Below are positions 35,015 through 43,854 of a DNA stretch of 64,000 nt, in pieces (positions within the stretch are counted from its first letter, which is position 1; every line of letters starts with the position of its first letter). A program made the translations under genes and the position numbers. The DNA comes from Paracoccus shandongensis (GTDB taxonomy: Bacteria > Pseudomonadota > Alphaproteobacteria > Rhodobacterales > Rhodobacteraceae): the NCBI RefSeq assembly GCF_017315735.1, contig NZ_JAFLRK010000004.1, forward strand, positions 88,288 to 152,287, read 5' to 3'. Below the pieces are notes generated by a model. It made no database searches and was not told where the DNA came from. It saw only the letters and a program-made list of their open reading frames with translations.

Positions 35015-35959
35015 CTATGCCTCGCGCGACCACATGCGCTGGGATTGAGTAAAATATTGCTGGTTTTTCTGCGCTTTGCGTGATTTTAGCCATCCCATGT
35101 CATAGCCGAAATGTTCGAAGAACTTAGTCTGGTCGGCGGTCAGCAGATGCACTGCCCGCCGGTCAGGAAAGAACGTCACCCCCTCACCATCGCGTCGTGT
35201 CTGGCGTCCGCTGGCTGTCCTACGTTCCGCCATGAGTGGGCGCAGGTGCATAGCCACCTTATCGGCGTGATGGGCCGAAGCTTGTTCGATGGACTGGAAA
35301 AAGGCGCTAACCAGCACATCGGCCAATTGCAGGCCCGCCTGGGTAGGGGCGTGGGCGAGTTCGATCAGGTTGTAGCGTAGCACCTCCGCAGAAATCTGCC
35401 GGGTGGATAGGTAAGTCGTTCCCGCCGTCGCCTGATTGATCAGTTGCTGCACGTAGGCTTTGAACTGCCCGAAGTGGTGCCCCCGACGACTCGCCATCAC
35501 GATGCGCAAGACAGGCTTTTTCATCCCATGGCGCTGGGCGTGGTTCGCGACGTAGGCGGTCACTCTTTCCAACAGCAGGCGCACGACCCAGTTGTAAAGG
35601 TAGTCGCGCTGATTGCTTGTGGCGGCGGCGGCACGGGCGTTGTGGTGGTTCACCATTGTTCGCTTGCAGGAGCACACGACAAAGCCACGCGCGGCATAGG
35701 TTTTAGTCGCCAGCGTCTGCGCAGCCTTCACCCGGTTCTTCGGGTGAAGCTTCTGGTAGTGCAGAACCCCTCCGGGTTGCCCCCCTATGGAGCGTAAGAT
35801 TTCATCTCTGCGACGATCCAAATCGGGTTCTGCCTCTGCCCGGATCAGATACCCGCCCAAACACAGCCATTCCGAGTTCCCATCCAACACGGAAGGCTTG
35901 AGGCGTTCAACCTTGTCGTCACCCGCCTCATCAATGAACAGTGTATAATGATGGTCCAT
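35015..35959 (-). CDS. DUF3800 domain protein
   Basis: 314 residues. It starts HHYTLFIDEAGDD, the DUF3800 hallmark (an RNase H-like fold with DEAGD acidic motif). A second conserved part is LQLADVLVSAFFQSIE near residue 225, carrying the late acidic residue. DUF3800 proteins occur often in defence islands, but their activity is not established. It is on the same strand, 67 bp upstream of the Type ISP gene, so probably co-transcribed. No clear Shine-Dalgarno precedes ATG 35959. Confidence 0.85.
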   Translation of the reverse strand: MDHHYTLFIDEAGDDKVERLKPSVLDGNSEWLCLGGYLIRAEAEPDLDRRRDEILRSIGGQPGGVLHYQKLHPKNRVKAAQTLATKTYAARGFVVCSCKRTMVNHHNARAAAATSNQRDYLYNWVVRLLLERVTAYVANHAQRHGMKKPVLRIVMASRRGHHFGQFKAYVQQLINQATAGTTYLSTRQISAEVLRYNLIELAHAPTQAGLQLADVLVSAFFQSIEQASAHHADKVAMHLRPLMAERRTASGRQTRRDGEGVTFFPDRRAVHLLTADQTKFFEHFGYDMGWLKSRKAQKNQQYFTQSQRMWSREA

Positions 35960-36121
35960 GGTCTAACCAACTTTGCGAATAGCAGGAAGATGAGAGGTTC
36001 GCTGGCATGGGTCAACGCTTCCTTCGCGGTTTTCCCCCATGATTTGCTTATCTAGGGCGTGGCCATGTTGAACATCTCCCAGAACAGCCATTAGCGTTCA
36101 AATAGAATGGGTTTGCATTTT

Positions 36122-36147
36122 TTAGACAAAAGTCTAAGATAGTCTAA
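36122..36147. promoter_or_regulatory. Operator-like TTAGAC/GTCTAA repeats upstream of the serine recombinase
   Basis: TTAGAC (36122-36127), AAAA, GTCTAA (36132-36137), GATA, GTCTAA (36142-36147). A dyad plus an extra half-site, 30-55 bp before the recombinase start; it fits autoregulation or a recombinase binding site. Confidence 0.6.
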
Positions 36148-36176
36148 GAATCGTGTTATACAGATGAGGCTAGTTC

Positions 36177-36734
36177 TTGCTCGTAGGTTACGCTCGCACT
36201 TCTACTCTTGACCAACTAGCGGGCATTGAAGCCCAATTACGTGATCTTCACTCCGCAGGGTGCGAGAAAATTTTTCGAGAGCAAATCTCGTCAGTTGATG
36301 TGGTGAAGCGAGAGCAATTAGCCGCTGCGGTAGACTTTCTTCGAGAAGGTGACACCCTCGTCGTGACCAAACTTGACCGCCTGGCGCGATCTGTTCCCCA
36401 CATGCACGAACTACTAAAACAGATTACTGCAAAGGGGGCAGCGCTCAACATCCTCGGGCTAGGGATCAATACTTCGACTCCTACTGGGATGCTCATGCTC
36501 AACATCCTGGGGGGCGTGGCAGAGTTCGAGAGGAGTATAATGCTTGAACGTCAGCGCGAAGGGATTGCCAAGGCCAGGGCCGAAGGCAAATACAAGGGTC
36601 GCGCACCAACAGCCCTTCGGAAGGTGGCCCAAGTCGTAGAACTTCGGGCTGCTGGTATAGGTGCGTCCGACATTGCTCGGCGGCTGGGTATCAGCCGGGC
36701 TAGCGTTTACAATGTTCTGAAGTCAGGAGGATAA
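36177..36734 (+). CDS. Serine recombinase (resolvase/invertase family)
   Basis: 185 residues. The catalytic N-terminal domain has GYARTSTLDQ (active Ser9), LVVTKLDRLARS and the long helix EFERSIMLERQREGIAKAR. The C-terminal helix-turn-helix is ASDIARRLGISRASVYNVLK. Start TTG 36177 has GAGG 7 bp upstream; an ATG at 36164 is out of frame. It is a small resolvase of Tn3/Hin type, not a large serine integrase, and no transposase accompanies it. It may resolve multimers or be left from another element. Confidence 0.88.
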   Translation: MLVGYARTSTLDQLAGIEAQLRDLHSAGCEKIFREQISSVDVVKREQLAAAVDFLREGDTLVVTKLDRLARSVPHMHELLKQITAKGAALNILGLGINTSTPTGMLMLNILGGVAEFERSIMLERQREGIAKARAEGKYKGRAPTALRKVAQVVELRAAGIGASDIARRLGISRASVYNVLKSGG

Positions 36735-37055
36735 ACTAACCGCGGCAGCAGTCACGCGCAGGGCGCCGAAGAAGCATGTTCTATCTAAAGCACGAAATCC
36801 ATAATTTTTTACTGAAAAATTACAACTGGAAAATTCTATTATATAATTCCTGGGAGGGGATGATTCCGATAACATAGGAAATTAAAAAAATGTTCCAAAT
36901 CAGTTTTATATCAACGACTTGTCCTTTATCTAGGGTGAAAATTACACATTGTGCAAGATCAGGTCGTAGCGATAATTTCTGTTGCACGATAAGGGTGCAT
37001 GTTGCACATTGCTAGCTAGTGCCACTAGTGCCACTTGCTACTTTGGTGATCTTTT
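36735..37055. promoter_or_regulatory. AT-rich 320-bp spacer with GTGCAA/TTGCAC repeats
   Basis: No gene seen. It contains repeated TTGCAC-type half-sites: ACATTGTGCAA near 36946, GTTGCAC at 36981, GGTGCAT near 36994 and GTTGCACATT at 37001. A tandem 9-bp duplication CTAGTGCCA occurs at 37016-37024 and 37025-37033, just before the membrane protein gene. It looks like a regulatory region. Confidence 0.5.
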
Positions 37056-37829
37056 ATGGCAACAGACCCCGAAGTGATTTTCACGGGACTGAAGGATATC
37101 ATTGTCAGTGGTAGCAATAATCCGCTCGCTTTAGCAATAACCTGCTTAATTATTATTGCTGCGCTTGCTTACTTTCAGTTCAAGGGGGATAATCCTAATT
37201 ACCGAGCAGCTGTGTTTTTTTCGGTTTTTTGCATCGTTATCGGAATTTTGTTTATAGCAACATCAAGTGGTAGAGAAGCTGATAGCAGTGAATTTGTTCC
37301 AATATTGCAGCAGTCAGATATAAGAGCACAGCAGCAACCTGAAACAAGCACGAAGCGAAAGAATGCCAGTGATCTATTTCTCCCCGGAAAACTCGAACTT
37401 GGAGTAAGTGGAATCGAAGAAATTGAAAAAGTTTTTGGAAATTCTGATGTTTATCCCAGAGACTTCAATTCTTGGCTTCTTGACTTTAGTAAGCGTGTTC
37501 GTATTATATCACATAATTTGCCATTGCCGCAATCTGGTCTAACTGTTAAGCGAGAAGCCGTTTTAGATGAAAATGACAGAGTTATTATAACGAGCGTTAC
37601 ATATACATGTCTATCCAGCGAATCAAATTGCCTTCAAAATTGTAAAGTGGTTGATAAGGAGATGATCAGGGAATTGCAAAAATTCTCAAGAACGCCAATA
37701 GGTAACTGGCGCAATAGGAGCGCAGAAGATTTTGAAATTTTTCATAAAACCTCTGATTACAAACTTGCTGTATATTACTCAATCCGGGGGGATTCGTGCC
37801 GAATTTCGGGTGATTTGGCGCTGAATTAA
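37056..37829 (+). CDS. Hypothetical two-TM membrane protein of the island
   Basis: 257 residues. Two adjacent transmembrane segments (about 23-41 and 51-68) anchor an otherwise soluble domain of about 185 residues with four cysteines (TYTCLSSESNCLQNCK and DSCRISG), which suggests a periplasmic disulfide-bonded fold. No family recognised. It is markedly AT-rich compared with core genes, which indicates foreign origin. Its TAA stop shares the palindrome TTAA with the convergent integrase gene. Confidence 0.65.
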   Translation: MATDPEVIFTGLKDIIVSGSNNPLALAITCLIIIAALAYFQFKGDNPNYRAAVFFSVFCIVIGILFIATSSGREADSSEFVPILQQSDIRAQQQPETSTKRKNASDLFLPGKLELGVSGIEEIEKVFGNSDVYPRDFNSWLLDFSKRVRIISHNLPLPQSGLTVKREAVLDENDRVIITSVTYTCLSSESNCLQNCKVVDKEMIRELQKFSRTPIGNWRNRSAEDFEIFHKTSDYKLAVYYSIRGDSCRISGDLALN

Positions 37830-38959
37830 GATGTTCGTTTAGTAATTTTCTTATTGTCTAGGTTTAGATTTTTAAGCTTTTCGATCCACTCCCAGTTTTC
37901 CCATTTATCACCTGATTTGTCGATATGGGAATACCGCTGCAATGATTGCCAGGACTTATGGCCCGAAACTTTCGCAGCTTGAGGAATGGTATAACCCATC
38001 TCCATTACCCGGCTGATACCTTCATGTCTCAAATCATGAAAATGCAAATCCTTGATTTCAAGGAATTTACATCCTCGTGTGAACGCTGCGGAAATAGCAT
38101 CAACACCATACGGGAAGATATAAGTTCCGGTCTTCGGCATTGTTTCAATAATATCGCAGCAAGGATCAGGCAAATCGACAAACACATCATTGCCAATCTT
38201 TTCGCCCGGATGCTTCATATCCCGAATTAGAATACGCTTGTGTTTTGGATCGTAATCCGACCATTGCAGACGGGTGATTTCTTCCTGCCGCCGGGTTGAG
38301 AAAAGCGCAAATGCAATGATCTTGTGCATCGGGTTGACGTTCGGGCGAGTAATTCTCTTATCCAAGAAATACTGCATAAGACTATTGATTTCTTCAATTG
38401 ATGGTCGCCTGGTTCGGGATTTTGATTTCTTCGTGTAGCCCATTTTCTTGCAAATGGTCATCGCCTCCTTCATCGCCTTTTCGTCCAAGGGCATGTTCCA
38501 CGCGGGACGGGCAATGGCGAAGATGGAAGACAGGTGAGACATGTAGTTCAGCACGGTTGAGGCCGAAGTGATGCAGTCCCGGTCATGCAGGGTTTTGGCA
38601 AACTCTATGATGGTCTTAGATGTGATCAAGTCGCAGCGAACGTCCGCAATCTCGGGGCCGTATTCCTTCTGGATCGTCCGAAGAACCTGCGTCTTGGTCT
38701 TTCCAATGGGGTTCATCGACTCGTTGATATAAAGGTCTATGGCATCGCCTAGGGTCTTGGTCTTGATCTTCTGCTTGGTGATCGGGCGTCCAGCTTCAAT
38801 GTCTGCCTGTATCTCTTTCTCACGCTTTGCCGCCCATGCCTCGGCAACCCTGCGGCTGTCGAAGGTCTTAGAGTCGTGGAAGTTGTGGGCGCGTTTGATG
38901 ATCTGGGCAACGTAGGATACAGTCCCGTCCTTGCGCTTGCGTTCGGCTATCGTTGCCAT
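37826..38959 (-). CDS. Tyrosine recombinase / dusA-type island integrase
   Basis: 377 residues. N-terminal arm-binding domain (MATIAERKRKDGTVSYVAQI), SAM-like core-binding domain (about 85-185) and catalytic domain with R in STRRQEEITRLQW, HDLRHEGISR (H-x-x-R), H in SGHKSWQSLQRYSH and the Tyr just after. ATG 38959 has CGGAG about 8 bp upstream. It is transcribed away from attR, and its promoter region carries TCATAC/GTATGA repeats. Location in dusA and similarity in layout place it with dusA-specific integrases. Confidence 0.9.
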   Translation of the reverse strand: MATIAERKRKDGTVSYVAQIIKRAHNFHDSKTFDSRRVAEAWAAKREKEIQADIEAGRPITKQKIKTKTLGDAIDLYINESMNPIGKTKTQVLRTIQKEYGPEIADVRCDLITSKTIIEFAKTLHDRDCITSASTVLNYMSHLSSIFAIARPAWNMPLDEKAMKEAMTICKKMGYTKKSKSRTRRPSIEEINSLMQYFLDKRITRPNVNPMHKIIAFALFSTRRQEEITRLQWSDYDPKHKRILIRDMKHPGEKIGNDVFVDLPDPCCDIIETMPKTGTYIFPYGVDAISAAFTRGCKFLEIKDLHFHDLRHEGISRVMEMGYTIPQAAKVSGHKSWQSLQRYSHIDKSGDKWENWEWIEKLKNLNLDNKKITKRTS

Positions 38960-38961
38960 GC

Positions 38962-39037
38962 GTATGACTCCGGCTCGTGGGTATGATTCCGCTGTCATAC
39001 TTGTAGCAGTCATACGCAAAAACACGCAAGATCATAC
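38962..39037. repeat. TCATAC/GTATGA repeats at the right island end (putative integrase arm sites)
   Basis: GTATGA at 38962-38967 and 38981-38986 (inverted orientation), GTCATAC 38994-39000, AGTCATACGC 39008-39017 and ATCATAC 39031-39037. Two of these sequences also occur at the left end (26859-26880). They overlap the integrase promoter region. Confidence 0.65.
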
Positions 39038-39067
39038 ATAAAATGGGCCATCTGTCGGGCAGTCAAA

Positions 39068-40066
<999 letters not shown>

Positions 40067-40146
40067 CGGCTTCTTCTTCATCCAAATATCTTGGGGGGTG
40101 AGGAGCGCCCGGAAAAAGGTCCGGTGGACCTTTTTCAGCGACGAAC
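40067..40146 (+). repeat. 80-bp interspersed repeat, copy 2
   Basis: About 90% identical to 20280-20359 without gaps. GAAAAAGGTCC (40112-40122), loop GGT, GGACCTTTTTC (40126-40136). It starts immediately after the dusA stop, between convergent dusA and mazG, and probably terminates both. Confidence 0.8.
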
Positions 40147-40187
40147 GGGCGAAGCCCGGACTGACGCAGGGCCGGGGGCAAAGCCCC

Positions 40188-40991
40188 CTATTCAGCAGCC
40201 TTCGCCTGATCCCACAGCCGGTCCATCTCGGCCAGGTCGCTGTCCTCGGGGCGGCGGCCCTGTTCGGCCAAGGCCGCCTCGATGGCCCCGAACCGCCGGG
40301 TGAACTTGGCATTCGCCCGGCGCAGCGCCTGCTCGGGGTCGATCTTCAAGTGCCGCGCCAGGTTCGCCATCACGAACATCAGGTCGCCGAACTCCTCCTC
40401 CAGCGCCTCGGGCCCCAGGGTGTCGCGCGCCTCGACCAGTTCGGCCGTTTCCTCGACGATCTTGTCCAGCACATCCGCCGGGCCGGGCCAGTCAAAGCCC
40501 ACGCGCGCCGCGCGGTTCTGCAGCTTCACCGCCCGCGTCAGCGCGGGCAGGCCCAGGGCCACGCCGTCAAGGGTGCCGCGTTCCGCCTTGTCCGCGCGTT
40601 CGACGGCCTTGATCGCTTCCCAGTCCTTGACCTGCTGTTCGGCGGACTTGTCGCGGCTTTCGTTCCCGAAGATATGCGGATGGCGGAAGACCAGCTTGTC
40701 GGACACCGCCGCCGCGCAATCGGCGAAATCGAACATCCCCGCCTCGCGCGCCATCTGCGCGTGAAAGACCACCTGCAACAGCAGATCCCCCAACTCGCCT
40801 GGCAGTTCCCCCCAGGCCTGCCGGTCGATGGCGTCCGCGACCTCGTGCGCTTCCTCGATCGTGTAGGGCGCGATGGATGCGAAGTCCTGCTCGATATCCC
40901 AGGGGCAGCCCGTCTTCGGGTCGCGCAACTGCGCCATGATGTCGATCAGGCGGGCGATTTCCGCCCCGGCGTCGCGGTTGGCTTCGGTCAT
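40188..40991 (-). CDS. mazG: Nucleoside triphosphate pyrophosphohydrolase MazG
   Basis: All-alpha NTP pyrophosphatase, 267 residues, with two tandem MazG domains. The first has PWDIEQDFASIAPYTIEEAHEVADAI and ELGDLLLQVVFHAQ. The second has KIVEETAELVEA and EEEFGDLMFVMANLARH; the ExxE and ExxD metal ligands are visible. It limits aberrant NTPs and in E. coli affects (p)ppGpp. ATG 40991 has GAGGGGA 8 bp upstream. It is divergent from the M20 amidohydrolase gene. Confidence 0.93.
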   Translation of the reverse strand: MTEANRDAGAEIARLIDIMAQLRDPKTGCPWDIEQDFASIAPYTIEEAHEVADAIDRQAWGELPGELGDLLLQVVFHAQMAREAGMFDFADCAAAVSDKLVFRHPHIFGNESRDKSAEQQVKDWEAIKAVERADKAERGTLDGVALGLPALTRAVKLQNRAARVGFDWPGPADVLDKIVEETAELVEARDTLGPEALEEEFGDLMFVMANLARHLKIDPEQALRRANAKFTRRFGAIEAALAEQGRRPEDSDLAEMDRLWDQAKAAE

Positions 40992-41052
40992 TGCGATTTC
41001 CCCTCGCTTCTGTCCTGATGGGCCATTGCCACAGCCAAGGTCGTTAGTCCAC

Positions 41053-42219
41053 ATGCCCGTCCTGAACCGTATCGCCGAATTTTCCGACGACATGACCGCC
41101 TGGCGCCGCCACCTGCACCGGCATCCCGAACTGGGCTTCGACTGCTTCGGCACCGCCGCCTTCGTGGCCGAACGCCTGCGCGCCTTCGGCGTGGACGAGA
41201 TCCACGACGGCATCGGCAAGTCCGGCCTTGTCGCCATCATCGAGGGGCAGGGGCCCGGCCCCACCATCGGCTTGCGCGCCGACATGGACGCCCTGCCGAT
41301 GGAGGAGGCCACAGACCTGGACTATGCCTCCACCGTGCCGGGGCGGATGCACGCCTGCGGGCATGACGGGCACACGACCATGCTGCTGGGCGCGGCGCGA
41401 TACCTGGCGGAAACGCGCAACTTCGCGGGTCGCGTCGCGCTGATCTTCCAGCCGGCCGAGGAGAACGGCGGCGGGGGACAGGCGATGGTGCAGGACGGCA
41501 TGATGGACCGTTTCGCCATCACCCGCGTCTTTGCCATGCACAACAGCCCCGGCCTGCCGGTGGGCATGATGAACACCACGCCCGGCCCGATCATGGCGGC
41601 GGTGGACACGTTCGAGATCCACGTCCAGGGCCGGGGCGGTCATGGCGCGATGCCGCACCTGACCGCCGATCCCATCGTGGCGGCGGTGGCGGTGGTGAAC
41701 GCGATCCAGACGATTTCCAGCCGCAACCATTACGCGCTGGACGACCTCGCGATCTCGGTCACGCAGATCCACGCGGGCAGCGCCGACAACATCGTGCCCG
41801 ACACCGCCTATGTCTGCGGCACGGTGCGCACCTTCGCCCCCCATGTCCGCGACATGGTGCGCCGCCGCATGACGCAGATCTGCGAAGGCCAGGCGGCGGC
41901 CTATGACGTGACGATCCGGCTGGATTACGTCCCCGGCTATCCCGCCACCGTCAACGACCCCGACCAGACCGCCTTTGCGGTGCAGGTGGCGCAGGAAATC
42001 GTCGGTCCCGACAACATCTCGGGCGAGGCGGGGCGAGAGATGGGGGCCGAGGATTTCAGCTATATGCTGAACGAACGGCCCGGCTGTTACCTGTTCATCG
42101 GCCAGGGCGACACGGCCAGCGTCCACCACCCGGCCTATGACTTCAACGACGCCATATCCCCCATCGGGGCCAGCTTCCTCGCCCGCCTTGTCGAACGCGC
42201 GCAGCCCGTGGCGCGCTGA
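41053..42219 (+). CDS. M20 family amidohydrolase (hippurate hydrolase-like)
   Basis: 388-residue zinc metallohydrolase of the M20D/amidohydrolase group. It shows WRRHLHRHPELGFD, IGLRADMDALPM, the metal-binding CGHDGHTT, PAEENGGGG and GAEDFSYM. A dimerisation domain lies at about 185-300. Relatives remove acyl groups from amino acids (hippurate, N-acetyl-amino acids, IAA conjugates). The substrate is not predictable. No good Shine-Dalgarno is visible before ATG 41053, so the start is slightly uncertain. Confidence 0.88.
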   Translation: MPVLNRIAEFSDDMTAWRRHLHRHPELGFDCFGTAAFVAERLRAFGVDEIHDGIGKSGLVAIIEGQGPGPTIGLRADMDALPMEEATDLDYASTVPGRMHACGHDGHTTMLLGAARYLAETRNFAGRVALIFQPAEENGGGGQAMVQDGMMDRFAITRVFAMHNSPGLPVGMMNTTPGPIMAAVDTFEIHVQGRGGHGAMPHLTADPIVAAVAVVNAIQTISSRNHYALDDLAISVTQIHAGSADNIVPDTAYVCGTVRTFAPHVRDMVRRRMTQICEGQAAAYDVTIRLDYVPGYPATVNDPDQTAFAVQVAQEIVGPDNISGEAGREMGAEDFSYMLNERPGCYLFIGQGDTASVHHPAYDFNDAISPIGASFLARLVERAQPVAR

Positions 42220-42222
42220 GGG

Positions 42223-42687
42223 TCAGGCGCGTTCGTCCTTGGGGCTGTCCATCACCACATGGGTGGTGATCGTGGCGATCCAGGGAAAGGCGCCCAGGAC
42301 ATCGGCGTGGAACTGCTTGTAGGCGGCCAGATCCGCGACCTCGACCCGCAGCAGGTATTCCATCGTCCCGGTGATGTTATGGCATTCGCGGACGGCGGGG
42401 GCGGCCAGGCAGGTCCGCTCGAACGCCTTTTGCGCGTCGTTGGCGTGCCGCGACAGGCCCACCGCGACATAGGCGACAAAGCCGATGTTGCGCGCCCTGG
42501 GGCTGATCACCGCGCGATAGCCCACGATGATCCCGCGCCGTTCCAGATCCTGCACCCGCCGCAGGCAGGCCGAGGGCGACAGCCCCACCCGCGCCGCCAG
42601 TTCGGTATTGGCCAGCCGCCCGTTGCGGGACAGTTCCTGCAATATGCGGTCGTTGATCCGGTCATCCACGCTCATGGATTGCAGCAT
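42223..42687 (-). CDS. Lrp/AsnC family transcriptional regulator
   Basis: 154 residues. N-terminal winged helix (INDRILQELSRNGRLANTELAARVGLSPSACLRRVQDLERRGIIVGYRAVI) and C-terminal RAM ligand-binding domain (CHNITGTMEYLLRVEVADLAAYKQFHADVL). The chosen start 42687 has AAGG 7 bp upstream; ATG 42705 is also possible. It is divergent from a LysE-type exporter with a 77-bp spacer, so it probably senses an amino acid and controls that exporter; this is inference from arrangement. Confidence 0.9.
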   Translation of the reverse strand: MLQSMSVDDRINDRILQELSRNGRLANTELAARVGLSPSACLRRVQDLERRGIIVGYRAVISPRARNIGFVAYVAVGLSRHANDAQKAFERTCLAAPAVRECHNITGTMEYLLRVEVADLAAYKQFHADVLGAFPWIATITTHVVMDSPKDERA

Positions 42688-42764
42688 TGATGCCTTTTCA
42701 GCCATCTTTGCAAGATTATGGCGCGACACATGCGGCATTGTTGCGGCCTGCTTCGAGGACATTC

Positions 42765-43349
42765 ATGACAGCCGAGATCCTGCTTGCCCTGACGGGCTTT
42801 TCCCTTGTCACCTCGGCCACGCCGGGGCCGAACAACATGATGCTGATGGCCTCGGGCGCGAATTTCGGGCTGCGGCGGACGGTGCCGCACATCATGGGCG
42901 TGTCGCTGGGCTTCGGGGCCATGGTGGCCATCCTGGGAATGGGGCTGGACCGCATCGTCATGGGCAACGCGGCCCTTGCGGGGGCGCTGAAATGGGCCAG
43001 CCTGGCCTATGTGCTGTGGCTGGCCTGGAAGATCGCCACCGCCGCGCCGCCGTCGCAGGCGGATGCACCGGGCCGTCCGCTGGGCTTTCTGGGGGCGGCG
43101 GCGTTCCAGTGGGTCAACCCGAAGGCCTGGGCGATGGCGCTTGGCGCGCTGTCGGCCTATGCCGCCGGGGTGGGCGGTCCGCTGGTGGTCGCGGTGATCT
43201 TTGCGGCGGTGAACCTGCCGTTGGTCGCGGCCTGGGCCGCCGCCGGGCAGGGATTGCAGGGGCTGCTGGCCCACCCGGCCCGGTTGCGCGCCTTCAACGC
43301 CGCGATGGCCGCGCTGCTGGTGCTGTCGATGCTGCCGGTCGTGTTCTAG
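42765..43349 (+). CDS. LysE/RhtB family amino acid exporter
   Basis: 194-residue inner-membrane protein with about six hydrophobic segments. The N-terminal motif SLVTSATPGPNNMMLMASGANFG is the LysE/RhtB signature, and FLGAAAFQWVNPKAWAMALG is the second conserved block. GAGGA lies 7 bp before ATG 42765. Pairing with the divergent AsnC-type regulator supports amino acid export; the substrate is unknown. Confidence 0.9.
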   Translation: MTAEILLALTGFSLVTSATPGPNNMMLMASGANFGLRRTVPHIMGVSLGFGAMVAILGMGLDRIVMGNAALAGALKWASLAYVLWLAWKIATAAPPSQADAPGRPLGFLGAAAFQWVNPKAWAMALGALSAYAAGVGGPLVVAVIFAAVNLPLVAAWAAAGQGLQGLLAHPARLRAFNAAMAALLVLSMLPVVF

Positions 43350-43484
43350 GATCGCGCTCACGATCCTGTTTGCCGCCCTGGCCCGTCCCGGGTCCGGCCT
43401 TTCTTGCCAAGCAGGGGCGGCGGGGATAGGTTGCGCGCCAATCCGGGCGGGGTCACACCGCCGCGACAGCCGAAAGGACAACCC

Positions 43485-43820
43485 ATGTTCGTCACACCCG
43501 CCTATGCCCAGGCCGCCGCAGGCGGCGCAGGCGCCAGCGCCGCATTCGCGCAGTTCATCCCGCTGATCCTGATCTTCGCGATCATGTATTTCCTGATGAT
43601 CCGCCCCCAGCAGAAGCGCGTGAAGCAGCACAAGGAAATGGTCGCGGCGCTGAAGAAGGGCGACCAGGTCGTCACGCAGGGCGGCATCATCGGCAAGGTG
43701 TCATCGGTCCGCGACGAGGAGCTGGAGGTCGAGATCGCCACCGGCGTCCGCGTCCGCGTGGTGCGCGGCACCGTGTCGCAAGTCCTGTCCCGGACCGAGC
43801 CCGTCGCGGCGAACGGCTGA
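43485..43820 (+). CDS. yajC: Sec translocase accessory subunit YajC
   Basis: 111-residue single-span inner-membrane protein: TM about 24-42 (FIPLILIFAIMYFLMIRPQQKR), then a cytosolic domain with VVTQGGIIGKVSSV. YajC associates with SecDF in the holotranslocon. GAAAGGA lies 9 bp before the ATG. It is first in yajC-secD-secF. Confidence 0.95.
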   Translation: MFVTPAYAQAAAGGAGASAAFAQFIPLILIFAIMYFLMIRPQQKRVKQHKEMVAALKKGDQVVTQGGIIGKVSSVRDEELEVEIATGVRVRVVRGTVSQVLSRTEPVAANG

Positions 43821-43854
43821 CGCTTTCACTTCATTCTCAAGGGCTTCGGCAAAG

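Noticed and set aside
36164..36177. ATG at 36164 as the recombinase start
   Set aside because: It is out of frame with the catalytic domain and reaches a stop soon; TTG 36177 gives MLVGYARTS in frame with a GAGG site.
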